Part shown: one piece after another, positions 28,276 through 37,250 of the stretch
Layout: every line of letters starts with the position of its first letter
Position numbering within the stretch: position 1 is the first letter of the stretch
Assembly: GCF_015645385.1 (NCBI RefSeq)
Contig: NZ_JADOET010000010.1
Location: 62,001 to 126,000, forward strand
Origin: Winogradskyella marina
GTDB taxonomy: Bacteria; Bacteroidota; Bacteroidia; Flavobacteriales; Flavobacteriaceae
Direction of reading: 5' to 3'
DNA length: 64,000 bases
Position numbers and translations under genes: made by a program
Notes under the pieces: generated by a model
What the model was told of the DNA's origin: nothing
What the model saw: only the letters and a program-made list of their open reading frames with translations
The model's database searches: none

Positions 28276-30276
28276 CTAGTATTTTAAAAGTTCTAATAAA
28301 GCCGCTTCAAACTTCCCTTTAGCCATATATTGCTCTTCTAATTGGCCAATAAACGGTATTGGTGTTTCCATACTCGCTACACGCTTTACTGGCGCATCTA
28401 AATATTCAAAACAGTTTTCCATTAACATTGCAGAAAGATCGCTAGCAATTCCTCCAAATAAAGAGTCTTCTTGAAGTATAATAGCGCGTCCTGTCTTTTT
28501 AACGGAATTAATAATAGTTTCCTTGTCTAAAGGTTGAAGTGTTCTCAAATCTATGACATCAGCCGAAATATTAGGATTTTTTTCTAAAGTATTTAAAGCC
28601 CAATGAACTCCAGATCCATAGGTAATAATCGTAACAGCGTCACCTTCTTTTAAAACGGCGGCTTTTCCAAAAGGAATCGTAAAATAATCGGTAGGTACAT
28701 CTTGTCGAATACTACGATACAAAGCCTTGTGTTCAAAGAACAACACAGGATTAGGATCATTTATTGCTGTTGCTAATAAGCCTTTGGCATCATAAGGAAA
28801 TGCCGGATACACCACTTTTAAGCCTGGTGTTTTAGTAAACCATGCTTCATTAGTTTGTGAGTGAAATGGCCCTGCAGCCACTCCACCACCACATGGCATT
28901 CTCACCACCACATCAGCTTCTTGTTGCCATCTGTAATGCGATTTTGCTAAATAATTTACTACAGGATTAAAGCCTGATGTCACAAAATCTGCAAATTGCA
29001 TTTCTACAACCGATTTTATACCTGAGATAGATAGTCCCATAGCTGTTTCAACAATTGCCGATTCACAAATTGGTGTATTTCTAACGCGATCTTTTCCAAA
29101 TTCCTCTACAAAGCCTTCTGTGATTTTAAAAACTCCACCATATTCTGCAATGTCTTGCCCCATAATTACAAGATCTTTATGCTTCTGCATGGATTGTTTT
29201 AAACCTTCAGAAATAGCGTCGATTAAGCGTAGTTCTTTTGTGTTTTTATTTGATGTATAGTGCTTATATTCAAATGATTTGTATACGTCATTTAATTCCG
29301 TAGTTTCATTAGGTATTATATCTGGTTCGGCATTGGCTGTGTCTAAAGCGGCATCAATTTCAGATTTAATTTCAGCATTATAAACCTCATCAATTTGTGC
29401 GGTTAAAATCTTTTTACTGAATAGAAAACTTCTGAAATTTTTAATAGGATCTTTTGTTTCCCATTCATCCATCAACTCTTGAGGTACATATTTTGTCCCA
29501 CTAGCTTCTTCATGTCCTCGACGTCTAAAGGTTTTGAACTCTATTAAAATAGGACGTGGTCTTTTTCTAATACTTTCAGCTAATTTTTGAACTTTCGTAT
29601 AGGTTTCAATAATATTATTGCCGTCTAAAATAAAAGACTCAATGCCATAACCTTTACCTCTATCTGCAATATGCTTACAATTGTACTGTTCATTTGTAGG
29701 AGTTGACAATCCGTAGCCATTATTTTCTACACAAAATATAACAGGTAAACTCCAAACAGAAGCCACATTAAGAGCCTCATGAAAATCGCCTTCACTCGTT
29801 CCGCCTTCACCAGAAAAAACAGCTGTAAGATTTCCGTTTTTCTTTAAAAGATTCCCCAAAGCTATACCATCTGCAACTCCTAATTGCGGACCCAAATGCG
29901 ATATCATGCCTACAATATTGTATTCTTGAGTCCCAAAATGAAAAGAACGATCTCTACCTTTAGTAAACCCACTAGCCTTTCCTTGCCATTGACAAAATAA
30001 GCGATCTAAGGGAATCTCACGTGTCGTAAAAACACCGAGATTCCTATGCATTGGAAGAATATATTCGCTCGGTTTTAATGCCATAGTGACACCAACAGAA
30101 ATGGCTTCTTGACCAATTCCTGAAAACCATTTTGATACTTTTCCTTGACGTAATAGAATGAGCATTTTCTCTTCAATTAGTCGCGGTTTCAGCATATTAT
30201 AATAAAGTTCTAATAACGTTCTGTCATTTAAACTTCGTTTATCATAAGCTATGTTACTCTTTGTGATTGTTGGCAT
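28276..30276 (-). CDS. 2-oxoacid dehydrogenase E1, fused alpha and beta subunits (branched-chain type likely)
   Basis: A 666-residue thiamine-diphosphate enzyme. Residues about 1-330 are the E1 alpha part with the ThDP motif from GEGGTSEGD to CVENNGYG at 156-188 and RRRGHEE further on. Residues about 345-666 are the E1 beta part (VIMGQDIAEYGGVFKITEG, then MPCGGGVAAGPFHSQ and VIDLRTLQPLD). The fusion is common in Bacteroidota, where it is usually named branched-chain alpha-keto acid dehydrogenase E1. It decarboxylates a 2-oxo acid and passes the acyl group to E2 lipoyl. The E2 and E3 genes are not in this window. Substrate is inferred, not shown. Confidence 0.9.
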   Translation of the reverse strand: MPTITKSNIAYDKRSLNDRTLLELYYNMLKPRLIEEKMLILLRQGKVSKWFSGIGQEAISVGVTMALKPSEYILPMHRNLGVFTTREIPLDRLFCQWQGKASGFTKGRDRSFHFGTQEYNIVGMISHLGPQLGVADGIALGNLLKKNGNLTAVFSGEGGTSEGDFHEALNVASVWSLPVIFCVENNGYGLSTPTNEQYNCKHIADRGKGYGIESFILDGNNIIETYTKVQKLAESIRKRPRPILIEFKTFRRRGHEEASGTKYVPQELMDEWETKDPIKNFRSFLFSKKILTAQIDEVYNAEIKSEIDAALDTANAEPDIIPNETTELNDVYKSFEYKHYTSNKNTKELRLIDAISEGLKQSMQKHKDLVIMGQDIAEYGGVFKITEGFVEEFGKDRVRNTPICESAIVETAMGLSISGIKSVVEMQFADFVTSGFNPVVNYLAKSHYRWQQEADVVVRMPCGGGVAAGPFHSQTNEAWFTKTPGLKVVYPAFPYDAKGLLATAINDPNPVLFFEHKALYRSIRQDVPTDYFTIPFGKAAVLKEGDAVTIITYGSGVHWALNTLEKNPNISADVIDLRTLQPLDKETIINSVKKTGRAIILQEDSLFGGIASDLSAMLMENCFEYLDAPVKRVASMETPIPFIGQLEEQYMAKGKFEAALLELLKY

Positions 30277-30340
30277 GGAATGTTGTTTCAGTAATGTTTT
30301 ATAGGTTTATGTTATTGGATTCAAAGGTCACATAAAACAT

Positions 30341-30348
30341 CAAAATTA
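30341..30348 (-). promoter_or_regulatory. -7 box for the E1 gene
   Basis: CAAAATTA on the plus strand is TAATTTTG on the minus strand, matching TAnnTTTG, 65 bases before the ATG. Confidence 0.4.
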
Positions 30349-30473
30349 ATCACTTCCTTTTGTAAGAAGGTTTAGATATAGATATTTCAAATGTAAATAA
30401 AATTGCTTCAATAATTCAAATTAGACTTCAAATTGTCAATAAATCCTACCTGATTTTTTAGCACTATTATCGT

Positions 30474-30481
30474 TACATTTG
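30474..30481 (+). promoter_or_regulatory. -7 box for the 2OG oxygenase gene
   Basis: TACATTTG, a full match to TAnnTTTG, 31 bases before the ATG at 30512. Its position rules out the upstream TTG at 30479 as the start codon. Confidence 0.6.
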
Positions 30482-30511
30482 TATATTGACAAAAATTTAA
30501 ACACAAATCCC

Positions 30512-31462
30512 ATGGATAGAATACCTAGTGTAGATTTAAAGGATTTCATTTCTGAAGATCCTCAGCGAAAACAAAAATTTATAAACGATATAGGAAAAGC
30601 TTATGAAGACATTGGTTTTGTAGCTTTAAAAGGACACTTTTTAGATGATACTTTGGTAGATAACTTATATGGTGAAGTAAAGAAATTTTTCGATTTACCA
30701 TTAGAGGTAAAAGAAAGTTACGAGATTCCAGGAATTGGTGGTCAACGTGGCTATGTCTCTTTTGGTAAAGAAAGCGCAAAAGGAAAGAAAGAAGGCGATT
30801 TAAAAGAGTTTTGGCATTTTGGACAATATGTAGAAGATGACGAAGAACGCAGAAAAGAATACCCTGAAAATGTTGAAGTCAAAGAGTTAGATGATTTTAA
30901 TAAAGTAGGAAAGCAAACCTACCAAATGCTCGAAAAAACAGCGAAGTACGTTTTACGTGCTTTAGCCCTTTATTTAAATTTAGAAGAAACCTATTTTGAT
31001 AATTATATTCATAATGGAAATTCTATTTTACGACCAATACATTATCCACCAATTACTTCAGAACCTAAAAATGCGGTAAGAGCTGCTGCACATGGAGATA
31101 TTAACTTAATCACTTTACTAATGGGTGCACAAGGTCGAGGCTTACAAGTGCAACGTAACGATGGCGAATGGATTGATGCAATAGCTGAACCAGATGAACT
31201 AATGATTAATGTTGGTGATATGTTATCGCGCCATTCTAACAATAAATTAAAATCTACGATACATCGTGTCATAAATCCACCTCGAGAACTTTGGGGAACA
31301 TCGCGCTATTCTATGCCGTTTTTTATGCATCCTATCAGCGAAATGAAGTTAGATGTTTTAGAAAGTTGTATCGATGAAGATCATCCAAAACAATTTGAAG
31401 ACATTACGGCTGGCGAATTTTTAAATGAACGTTTAATAGAGCTAGGACTTATTAAGAAATAG
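30512..31462 (+). CDS. 2-oxoglutarate/Fe(II) oxygenase, isopenicillin N synthase-like
   Basis: 316 residues from ATG 30512; a TTG at 30479 in the same frame overlaps the promoter box and is rejected. It has an N-terminal DIOX_N region (IPSVDLKDF, GFVALKGH). The C-terminal jelly roll carries the iron facial triad: His near 194 and Asp near 196 in AAHGDINL, and His near 251 in STIHRV. An Arg in SRYSMPFF binds the 2-oxoglutarate. Substrate is unknown; this family includes many oxidative modifiers and is common as a single gene in Flavobacteriaceae. Confidence 0.9.
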   Translation: MDRIPSVDLKDFISEDPQRKQKFINDIGKAYEDIGFVALKGHFLDDTLVDNLYGEVKKFFDLPLEVKESYEIPGIGGQRGYVSFGKESAKGKKEGDLKEFWHFGQYVEDDEERRKEYPENVEVKELDDFNKVGKQTYQMLEKTAKYVLRALALYLNLEETYFDNYIHNGNSILRPIHYPPITSEPKNAVRAAAHGDINLITLLMGAQGRGLQVQRNDGEWIDAIAEPDELMINVGDMLSRHSNNKLKSTIHRVINPPRELWGTSRYSMPFFMHPISEMKLDVLESCIDEDHPKQFEDITAGEFLNERLIELGLIKK

Positions 31463-31572
31463 TCCGCAGTTCTCAGTCCACAGTATGCAGTCCATTATCA
31501 ATACGTGATAGGCTAAAGATTGAAGACTGTGAACTACTGAAGACTGCCAACCGAAGACTAAAGACTGAAAAA
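31463..31572. repeat. Degenerate AGTC/GACT repeat spacer
   Basis: 110 bases between the oxygenase and the SUI1 gene built from short degenerate copies: CAGT and AGTCC units on the left, then GAAGACTG and AAGACT units on the right, which are partly complementary to the left ones. It looks like an intergenic repeat expansion and not coding sequence. Confidence 0.6.
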
Positions 31573-31902
31573 ATGGATTTACAAGATCAATTAAAAAACC
31601 TCTTTCCAGATCACACTCCAGAACCTACAGATACTACTGAAGATTCAAATGATGGTTTATGGCTGCAAGACGACCCTATAATTTGTAAGTACGAAAAACG
31701 AAAAGGAAAACCTATTACTATACTTGAAGGCTATACAGGGGCAACTGAAGATTTTAAGAAATTAGCAAAAGACTTAAAAACAAAGCTTAGTGTTGGTGGC
31801 AGTTTTAAAGATGACAGAATAATAATTCAAGGAGATTATAGAGATAAAATTATGACCATATTAAAAGAAAAAGGTTTTAATGTAAAACGTGTTGGAGGTT
31901 AA
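31573..31902 (+). CDS. SUI1/eIF1-like translation factor (YciH family)
   Basis: A 109-residue cytoplasmic protein with an acidic N-terminal tail and a SUI1 domain at about 38-108: KRKGKPITILEGYTG, LKTKLSVGGSFKDDRIIIQGDYRDKI and KGFNVKRVGG. Bacterial homologs (YciH) bind 30S near the P-site region and affect start-codon fidelity. The 5-base gap before the DUF1835 gene indicates an operon. In this window it begins the three-gene run 31573-33711. Confidence 0.92.
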   Translation: MDLQDQLKNLFPDHTPEPTDTTEDSNDGLWLQDDPIICKYEKRKGKPITILEGYTGATEDFKKLAKDLKTKLSVGGSFKDDRIIIQGDYRDKIMTILKEKGFNVKRVGG

Positions 31903-31907
31903 TTAAT

Positions 31908-32849
31908 ATGGCAAAAAATTGTTTACATATTACAAATGGTAACAACCTCACTGTTTATTTAAGAGATTTAGACTTTAAAGAAGATATTGTAACATGGCAG
32001 GAGATGCTTTGTGAAGGCCCAACAATTCCGGCTATCGATTCAAGAGAATTTTTAAAACTTCGTATTGAGTTTTTGAAAGACTATTACGAGATTGAAGTGA
32101 ATACCAGAGAAATTTTATCAGAATTATCTAAATTAGATGATATTGATGCTTACAGCGAAATAAACCTTTGGTTTGAGTATGATTTGTTTTCTCATATTAA
32201 CCTAATAGGTGTGATTAATCTTTTGCACCAAAAAGAAATTAATAAACCACTTTATCTTATTTGTAGTGGACGTGTGGCAGGTGAAAAACGCTTAAAAGCT
32301 TTAAATGAACTTAATCCGGAACAATTAAAAGCACATTATAAGGATAGAATTCGATTAACAAAAGAAGATATTGATTTAGCAATTGCTATATGGAGAACCT
32401 ATTGTGGTAAAGACCATAATATTTTAAAGCCATATATTGTTAAAAAGTCGAATTTTAAATATTTGAGTAATTGTTTAAAAGCACATTTAGAACGTTTTCC
32501 TAATCAAAAAAGTGGCCTTAGTGTTTTAGAAACCAATATTCTTACCATTGTAAAGGATAATTTTATAAAATCTAAAGGACACCTTTTAGGCTATAGCCTA
32601 AATTATCAAGGTTATTATGGTCTTATTGATATACAGCTATCTAGAATTATAGATAAATTAGATGTATTTTTTACTGAAAGTGAAACAGGAATTGTACTTA
32701 ATAGAAACGGTTATAAAGCATTATTAGAACAAAACAATTTTGCAAAAGAAATACATAATGATATGGTTTATGGAGGTGTAAATCGCTTAGGCTTCCAATT
32801 CAATATCAAACAGAATAAACTTATAAAAACGATATTTTATGGCCATTAA
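31908..32849 (+). CDS. DUF1835 domain protein
   Basis: A 313-residue cytoplasmic protein. The N-terminal half (about 1-125) matches DUF1835: CLHITNGNNLTVYLRD, TWQEMLCEGP and later INLWFEYDLFSHINL. The C-terminal half fits the associated DUF3658-like helical region but is less clear. No catalytic residues can be named with confidence. Its last 11 bases overlap the start of the nucleoside phosphorylase, giving tight translational coupling. Confidence 0.8.
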   Translation: MAKNCLHITNGNNLTVYLRDLDFKEDIVTWQEMLCEGPTIPAIDSREFLKLRIEFLKDYYEIEVNTREILSELSKLDDIDAYSEINLWFEYDLFSHINLIGVINLLHQKEINKPLYLICSGRVAGEKRLKALNELNPEQLKAHYKDRIRLTKEDIDLAIAIWRTYCGKDHNILKPYIVKKSNFKYLSNCLKAHLERFPNQKSGLSVLETNILTIVKDNFIKSKGHLLGYSLNYQGYYGLIDIQLSRIIDKLDVFFTESETGIVLNRNGYKALLEQNNFAKEIHNDMVYGGVNRLGFQFNIKQNKLIKTIFYGH

Positions 32850-33711
32850 AGATTCAGAACTTATATTAAATCCAGACGGTAGTGTTTATCATTTGAATTT
32901 AAAACCCGAAAATATATCAGATACCATCATTTTTGTTGGAGATCAAGATCGCGTAGAAAAAATCACAAAACATTTTGATAGTATTGAGTTTAGTACTCAA
33001 AAACGTGAATTCAAAACACAGACTGGTTATTATCAAGATAAACGATTAACAGTTATTTCAACAGGAATTGGTCCAGATAACATAGATATTGTTCTAAATG
33101 AGCTTGATGCTTTAGTGAATATTAATTTAGAAACTAGAGAGTTAAAATCAGAATTAACAAGTCTTAATATTATTAGAGTTGGTACTTCTGGTTCGTTACA
33201 AGATGATATTCCTGTAGACGCATTTTTAATTAGTACACATGCATTAGACATTAATGGAATGCTTCATTTTTATCAAATTGATGGGATTAGCAATCCTGAA
33301 ATTGAAGATGAATTTATGAAACATACTCATTGGGATAAAAACAAAGCCAGACCCATTGTTATTAATAATAGTAAGTATTTAGAAAAGTATTTCGAAGGAG
33401 ATAAAATTCACAAAGGCATGACTGGTACAGCTGGTGGTTTTTACGGCCCACAAGGGCGTGTACTACGTTTACCACTGCATGATCCTGATCTTAATTCAAA
33501 ATTAGACAACTTTAGTTATAAGGATTTTAGAATTACAAATTTTGAAATGGAAACGTCTGTCATCTATGGTCTTTCAAAATTATTAGGACACGAAGCCTTG
33601 TCTTTAAATGCTATTATTGCCAATAGAGCTAATGGGGATTTTAGTAAAAACCCTAAAAAAGTAGTTGATAAATTGATTTTATATGCTTTAGAGCGTATTG
33701 TGAATATTTAA
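32839..33711 (+). CDS. Nucleoside phosphorylase (uridine phosphorylase-like)
   Basis: A 290-residue member of the PNP/UDP family (NP-I fold): IIFVGDQDRVEKI at the start (phosphate-binding loop), STGIGPDN, IRVGTSGSLQDDIPV and, near 235, NFEMETSVIYGLS with the conserved Glu-Met-Glu that holds the ribose. The family splits nucleosides with phosphate into base and ribose-1-phosphate in salvage. Base specificity cannot be fixed from here, but the closest pattern is uridine phosphorylase. The start overlaps the DUF1835 stop by 11 bases. Confidence 0.88.
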   Translation: MAIKDSELILNPDGSVYHLNLKPENISDTIIFVGDQDRVEKITKHFDSIEFSTQKREFKTQTGYYQDKRLTVISTGIGPDNIDIVLNELDALVNINLETRELKSELTSLNIIRVGTSGSLQDDIPVDAFLISTHALDINGMLHFYQIDGISNPEIEDEFMKHTHWDKNKARPIVINNSKYLEKYFEGDKIHKGMTGTAGGFYGPQGRVLRLPLHDPDLNSKLDNFSYKDFRITNFEMETSVIYGLSKLLGHEALSLNAIIANRANGDFSKNPKKVVDKLILYALERIVNI

Positions 33712-33744
33712 TAGTCGAAGTGCTTATTTAATTTAAAAATAAAA

Positions 33745-33777
33745 AATCTTGTTTAGCAGAAAAGATTCTGAAACAAG
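33745..33777 (+). promoter_or_regulatory. Mutually exclusive hairpins in the leader of the substrate-binding gene
   Basis: Two overlapping stems cannot form together. AATCTT (33745-33750) pairs with AAGATT (33762-33767), while CTTGTTT (33748-33754) pairs with AAACAAG (33771-33777). They end 11 bases before the ATG at 33789. No T-run follows either stem. Confidence 0.35.
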
Positions 33778-33788
33778 TTCAGCATAAA

Positions 33789-34643
33789 ATGAAAAAAGTA
33801 AATATAGGTGGTGTCCCAGAACACTTTAATTTAGCGTGGTATTTAACTCTAAAAGATGGTGAATACAAAAACCAAGACATCAATCTAAGATGGCACGATT
33901 ATTACGGTGGAACAGGTGAAATGAATAAAGCATTGCGTTCTGGTGAAATTGATATGGCGGTAATATTAACCGAAGGTGTTGTTAAAGATATCATTGAAGG
34001 TAATCCTTCAAAAATTGTGCAGACATTTGTAGAAACACCTCTAAATTGGGGAATTCATGTAGCTGCAGATTCAGAATTTAATACAATAAATGATATTAAA
34101 GGAGCTAGGGCTGCCATTAGCAGATATGGTTCTGGCTCACATTTAATGGCTTATATCAACGCAAAAAATAATAATTGGAACTTAGAAAAAGACCTTAACT
34201 TTGAAGTTATAAAAAATCTTGATGGTGCAATTAAAGGCTTGACAAATGGTGATGCCGATTATTTTATGTGGGAAAAATTTACAACAAAACCTATTGTAGA
34301 TGATGGTATATTTAGACGAATCGCCAATTTACCATCACCATGGCCTTGTTTTGTAATTGCAGTGAGACAAGAATTTATTGATAATAATGAAGACGATTTA
34401 AAAATCATTTTAGATATTATTAATGAAACAACTTCCGACTTTAAATCCATTCCTAGTATCGATAAAACGATAGCAAATCGTTACGAGCAAGAATTAGAAG
34501 ATGTACAAGAATGGTTATCGTTAACAGAATGGTCGCAAAGTATTATGGATAAAAAGACACTAGATAATGTACAAGAACAACTATATGATTTAAAAATCAT
34601 TTCTGAAAAAGTAGATTATGCGCAATTAATTCATGAAATATAA
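33789..34643 (+). CDS. Periplasmic-binding-protein-fold protein without signal peptide
   Basis: A 284-residue protein with the type 2 solute-binding fold of the SsuA/THI5/NMT1 class: VNIGGVPEHFNLAWYLTLKDG, YGGTGEMNKALRSGEIDMAVILTEG, AAISRYGSGSHLMAY and the GLTNGDADYFMWEKF hinge strand. Transport members have a signal peptide. Here the protein starts MKKVNIGGV and shows none, so it is predicted to be cytoplasmic, which recalls THI5/MqnA-like enzymes or sensors that use this fold. No permease or ATPase gene is adjacent. Function is not assigned. Confidence 0.8.
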   Translation: MKKVNIGGVPEHFNLAWYLTLKDGEYKNQDINLRWHDYYGGTGEMNKALRSGEIDMAVILTEGVVKDIIEGNPSKIVQTFVETPLNWGIHVAADSEFNTINDIKGARAAISRYGSGSHLMAYINAKNNNWNLEKDLNFEVIKNLDGAIKGLTNGDADYFMWEKFTTKPIVDDGIFRRIANLPSPWPCFVIAVRQEFIDNNEDDLKIILDIINETTSDFKSIPSIDKTIANRYEQELEDVQEWLSLTEWSQSIMDKKTLDNVQEQLYDLKIISEKVDYAQLIHEI

Positions 34644-34781
34644 CTATATCTTAATTAAAAACGTTATAAACAGTATGGCTTTTTAACATTTTAGAAAGGT
34701 TAGCTGGTTTATTATTAGGTGGTTGCGTATTTTTAGTTAAAGTGTTTTTAGATATAACTTTCAGAATTTCAAAAATTTAAG

Positions 34782-34789
34782 TACATTTG
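34782..34789 (+). promoter_or_regulatory. -7 box for the small membrane protein
   Basis: TACATTTG, a full TAnnTTTG match, 35 bases before the ATG at 34825. It supports the small ORF as a real gene. Confidence 0.5.
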
Positions 34790-34824
34790 TTTATCAACGC
34801 TATTTATAACCCAAATAGATAAAT

Positions 34825-35034
34825 ATGATTGTTAATATTGTTCTGATTTTATCTTTCTTAGTTGCACTTAACTTTTTATTATTAATCTTTAGTTGTAATA
34901 AAACATCTAGGAAGACTGATAATAGAGTGCCACACTTTGCTAAATCAGAACCAAAAGCAATTATAGCAAAAACAAAACCTGCTATAACTGCCAATCAATT
35001 ACCATCGAACCAACTTGCTCCAACTGGGAGTTAG
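34825..35034 (+). CDS. Small single-pass membrane protein
   Basis: A 69-residue protein: hydrophobic helix at about 2-23 (VNIVLILSFLVALNFLLLI) followed by SC and a Lys/Pro/Ser-rich tail that ends LAPTGS. The helix plus basic flank fits an inner-membrane anchor, and FSC could be a weak lipobox. A good promoter box lies 35 bases upstream. The 3' end overlaps the convergent ung gene by 53 bases. Function unknown; I accept it as a gene because of promoter and composition, but it could be spurious. Confidence 0.55.
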   Translation: MIVNIVLILSFLVALNFLLLIFSCNKTSRKTDNRVPHFAKSEPKAIIAKTKPAITANQLPSNQLAPTGS

Positions 35035-35653
35035 TTTTACTAAAATGTTTATTTCCAAACCAATACCCTCTATTAGCACTTAATGGAGATGGATGGCCAC
35101 TTTCTAAAACAATATGTTTAGAGGTGTCAATTAATTTCTTTTTCTTTTTAGCATATCCTCCCCAAAGTAAAAACACAACATTAGTTTTCTCTGCACTAAT
35201 CGTTTTAATAACAACATCTGTAAATTGTTCCCAACCTTTCTTTTGGTGGCTTCCTGCCTCATGCGCTCTTACCGTTAAGGTGGCATTTAAAAGCAAAACA
35301 CCTTGATCTGCCCATGGCATTAAATTACCACTTTTAGGATACGGAATGCCTAAATCGTGTTCCATTTCCTTGAATATATTTATTAACGAAGGAGGGTGTT
35401 TTATACCATCACTCACAGAAAAACATAAACCATTAGCTTGGCCTTCTCCATGATATGGATCTTGACCAATAATAACCACCTTCACATCGTTAAACGTACA
35501 ACGGTTAAACGCATTAAAAATATCAGAACCTTTAGGAAAACAGGTATGGTTTTGATATTCTATTTTTACAAATTCAGTTAAATCTTTAAAATAAGGTTTT
35601 TCAAATTCAGGGTTCAAGTGGTTTTTCCAACTTTGGTCTATATTTATAGTCAT
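34982..35653 (-). CDS. ung: Uracil-DNA glycosylase, family 1
   Basis: A 223-residue cytoplasmic repair enzyme that removes uracil from DNA. Motifs of family 1 are plain: the water-activating loop VVIIGQDPYHGEGQANGL (catalytic Asp in GQDPYH), KSGNLMPWADQGVLLLN, and the Leu-intercalation loop ESGHPSPLSANRGYWFGN with its His. Length is normal. The gene converges on the small membrane protein and diverges from the YfcC transporter, leaving only 56 bases for both promoters. Confidence 0.97.
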   Translation of the reverse strand: MTINIDQSWKNHLNPEFEKPYFKDLTEFVKIEYQNHTCFPKGSDIFNAFNRCTFNDVKVVIIGQDPYHGEGQANGLCFSVSDGIKHPPSLINIFKEMEHDLGIPYPKSGNLMPWADQGVLLLNATLTVRAHEAGSHQKKGWEQFTDVVIKTISAEKTNVVFLLWGGYAKKKKKLIDTSKHIVLESGHPSPLSANRGYWFGNKHFSKTNSQLEQVGSMVIDWQL

Positions 35654-35709
35654 ATTTAAAAACAGATTATTTAGTATTAAAACTTAACTTTACCGACAAA
35701 CAATTCAGA

Positions 35710-37203
35710 ATGAAAACTCTAAAATTCCCTTCTGCTCAGACTATATTATTCATCATTGCAGGCTTAGTTACCCTTCTAACCTGGTTTGTTCCGGCTGGAA
35801 AATACGATACATTAAGCTATAATACAGCTACAGACAAATTTACACGTTTAAGCTTAGATGAAGAAATTGTATTACCTGCTTCTCAAGCCACACTTGAGGA
35901 TTTAAACATTAAAATTCCTATTGAAAAATTTACGAATGGCGATATTTATAAACCCATTAACATTCCTGAGACTTATCAAAAATTAGAACCGCAACCACAA
36001 AGTTTTTACGATTTTGTAAAATCACCTATAAAAGGAATTATTGAAGCAGCAGATATTATTTTCCTAGTGTTAATTATTGGAGGTTTAATAGGCATACTCA
36101 ACAGTTCTGGTGCTTTTGATGCAGCTATAGGTCAGCTCGCTATAGTTCTAAAAGGTCGGGAATCTTTACTCATTGTTTTAGTCACAACTTTAGTTGCCTT
36201 AGGTGGAACCACCTTTGGCTTTGCAGAAGAAACCATTGCCTTCTTCCCTATTTTAATTCCCGTGTTTTTAGCCGCTAAATACGATGCCATGGTTGGTGTA
36301 GCTTGTATCTTTTTAGGCTCTGCCATCGGTACGATGTGTTCTACCATAAATCCGTTTTCAACGATTATTGCTAGTGATGCCGCTGGTATCAATTGGACAA
36401 CCGGTTTATATGGACGTATATTTATGCTGTTTTTATGTTTAACTATTACTATACTCTACATTTTACGCTACGCAAAGCGTGTGAAAAACGATCCAAGTAA
36501 ATCTCTAATTTATGATCAACGCGATCAAATTGCTAAGTTGTTCACTATAAAAGACAGCAGTCATATTGATTTTAATTGGAGGTTAAAATTAGCCTTATTT
36601 GTTTTTACGAGTAGTTTTATTCTTATGATTATAGGTGTATCTGTACTAGATTGGTGGTTTGTTGAAATGACGACGGTGTTTTTAGTTGGTGCGATATTAA
36701 TAGGATTTATTATTCAGATTAGTGAAACGGATTTTATTGAAACCTTTGTAAAAGGAGCAAGCGATTTGTTGGGTGTGGCTTTAATTATAGGAATTGCAAG
36801 AGGTGTTGCCGTATTAATGACAGATGGTTTAATTAGTGACACCTTATTATATTACGCCAGTGATATGACAACAGGCATGAATAAAGGCATTTTTACTAGT
36901 GCAATGACCATGATCTATTCAGGATTGTCGTTTTTTATACCAAGTTCTTCAGGAATGGCTGTCTTAACCATGCCAATAATGGCTCCTTTAGCAGATACCG
37001 TTGGTATTGGCCGTGAGATTGTGGTTAACACCTATCAATATGGTTTAGGCTTGTTTTATCTTATAAATCCTACGGGTTTAATTTTAGCATCGCTTGCGGT
37101 TGCTAAAATCAACTTTAGCAAATGGTTAAAATTTATTTTTCCATTATTTATAATTCTAATAATTGTAACCTTAGTCGTTTTAGCAGTGTCTTCATACTTG
37201 TAA
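35710..37203 (+). CDS. YfcC/DcuC-superfamily integral membrane transporter
   Basis: A 497-residue inner-membrane protein with about 11-12 helices. Family signs: the start TILFIIAGLVTLLTWFVPAGKYD, a long extracytoplasmic segment at about 30-95, then IIFLVLIIGGLIGILNSSGAFDAAIG, GGTTFGFAEETIAFFPILIP and, in the second half, SDLLGVALIIGIARGV and SFFIPSSSGMAVLTMP. The YfcC family is related to C4-dicarboxylate (DcuC) and arginine/ornithine carriers. Substrate is not predictable here. It is followed after 47 bases by mutS2, which has its own promoter. Confidence 0.87.
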   Translation: MKTLKFPSAQTILFIIAGLVTLLTWFVPAGKYDTLSYNTATDKFTRLSLDEEIVLPASQATLEDLNIKIPIEKFTNGDIYKPINIPETYQKLEPQPQSFYDFVKSPIKGIIEAADIIFLVLIIGGLIGILNSSGAFDAAIGQLAIVLKGRESLLIVLVTTLVALGGTTFGFAEETIAFFPILIPVFLAAKYDAMVGVACIFLGSAIGTMCSTINPFSTIIASDAAGINWTTGLYGRIFMLFLCLTITILYILRYAKRVKNDPSKSLIYDQRDQIAKLFTIKDSSHIDFNWRLKLALFVFTSSFILMIIGVSVLDWWFVEMTTVFLVGAILIGFIIQISETDFIETFVKGASDLLGVALIIGIARGVAVLMTDGLISDTLLYYASDMTTGMNKGIFTSAMTMIYSGLSFFIPSSSGMAVLTMPIMAPLADTVGIGREIVVNTYQYGLGLFYLINPTGLILASLAVAKINFSKWLKFIFPLFIILIIVTLVVLAVSSYL

Positions 37204-37226
37204 TAGTGTATAATATTTTAAATTTG
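37198..37226 (+). promoter_or_regulatory. Promoter for the mutS2-like gene
   Basis: TTG at 37198-37200, 18 bases, then TAAATTTG at 37219-37226; a good Bacteroidota-type promoter. The ATG is at 37251. Confidence 0.6.
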
Positions 37227-37250
37227 TAATTCTAAAACGTATTCTTTTAC

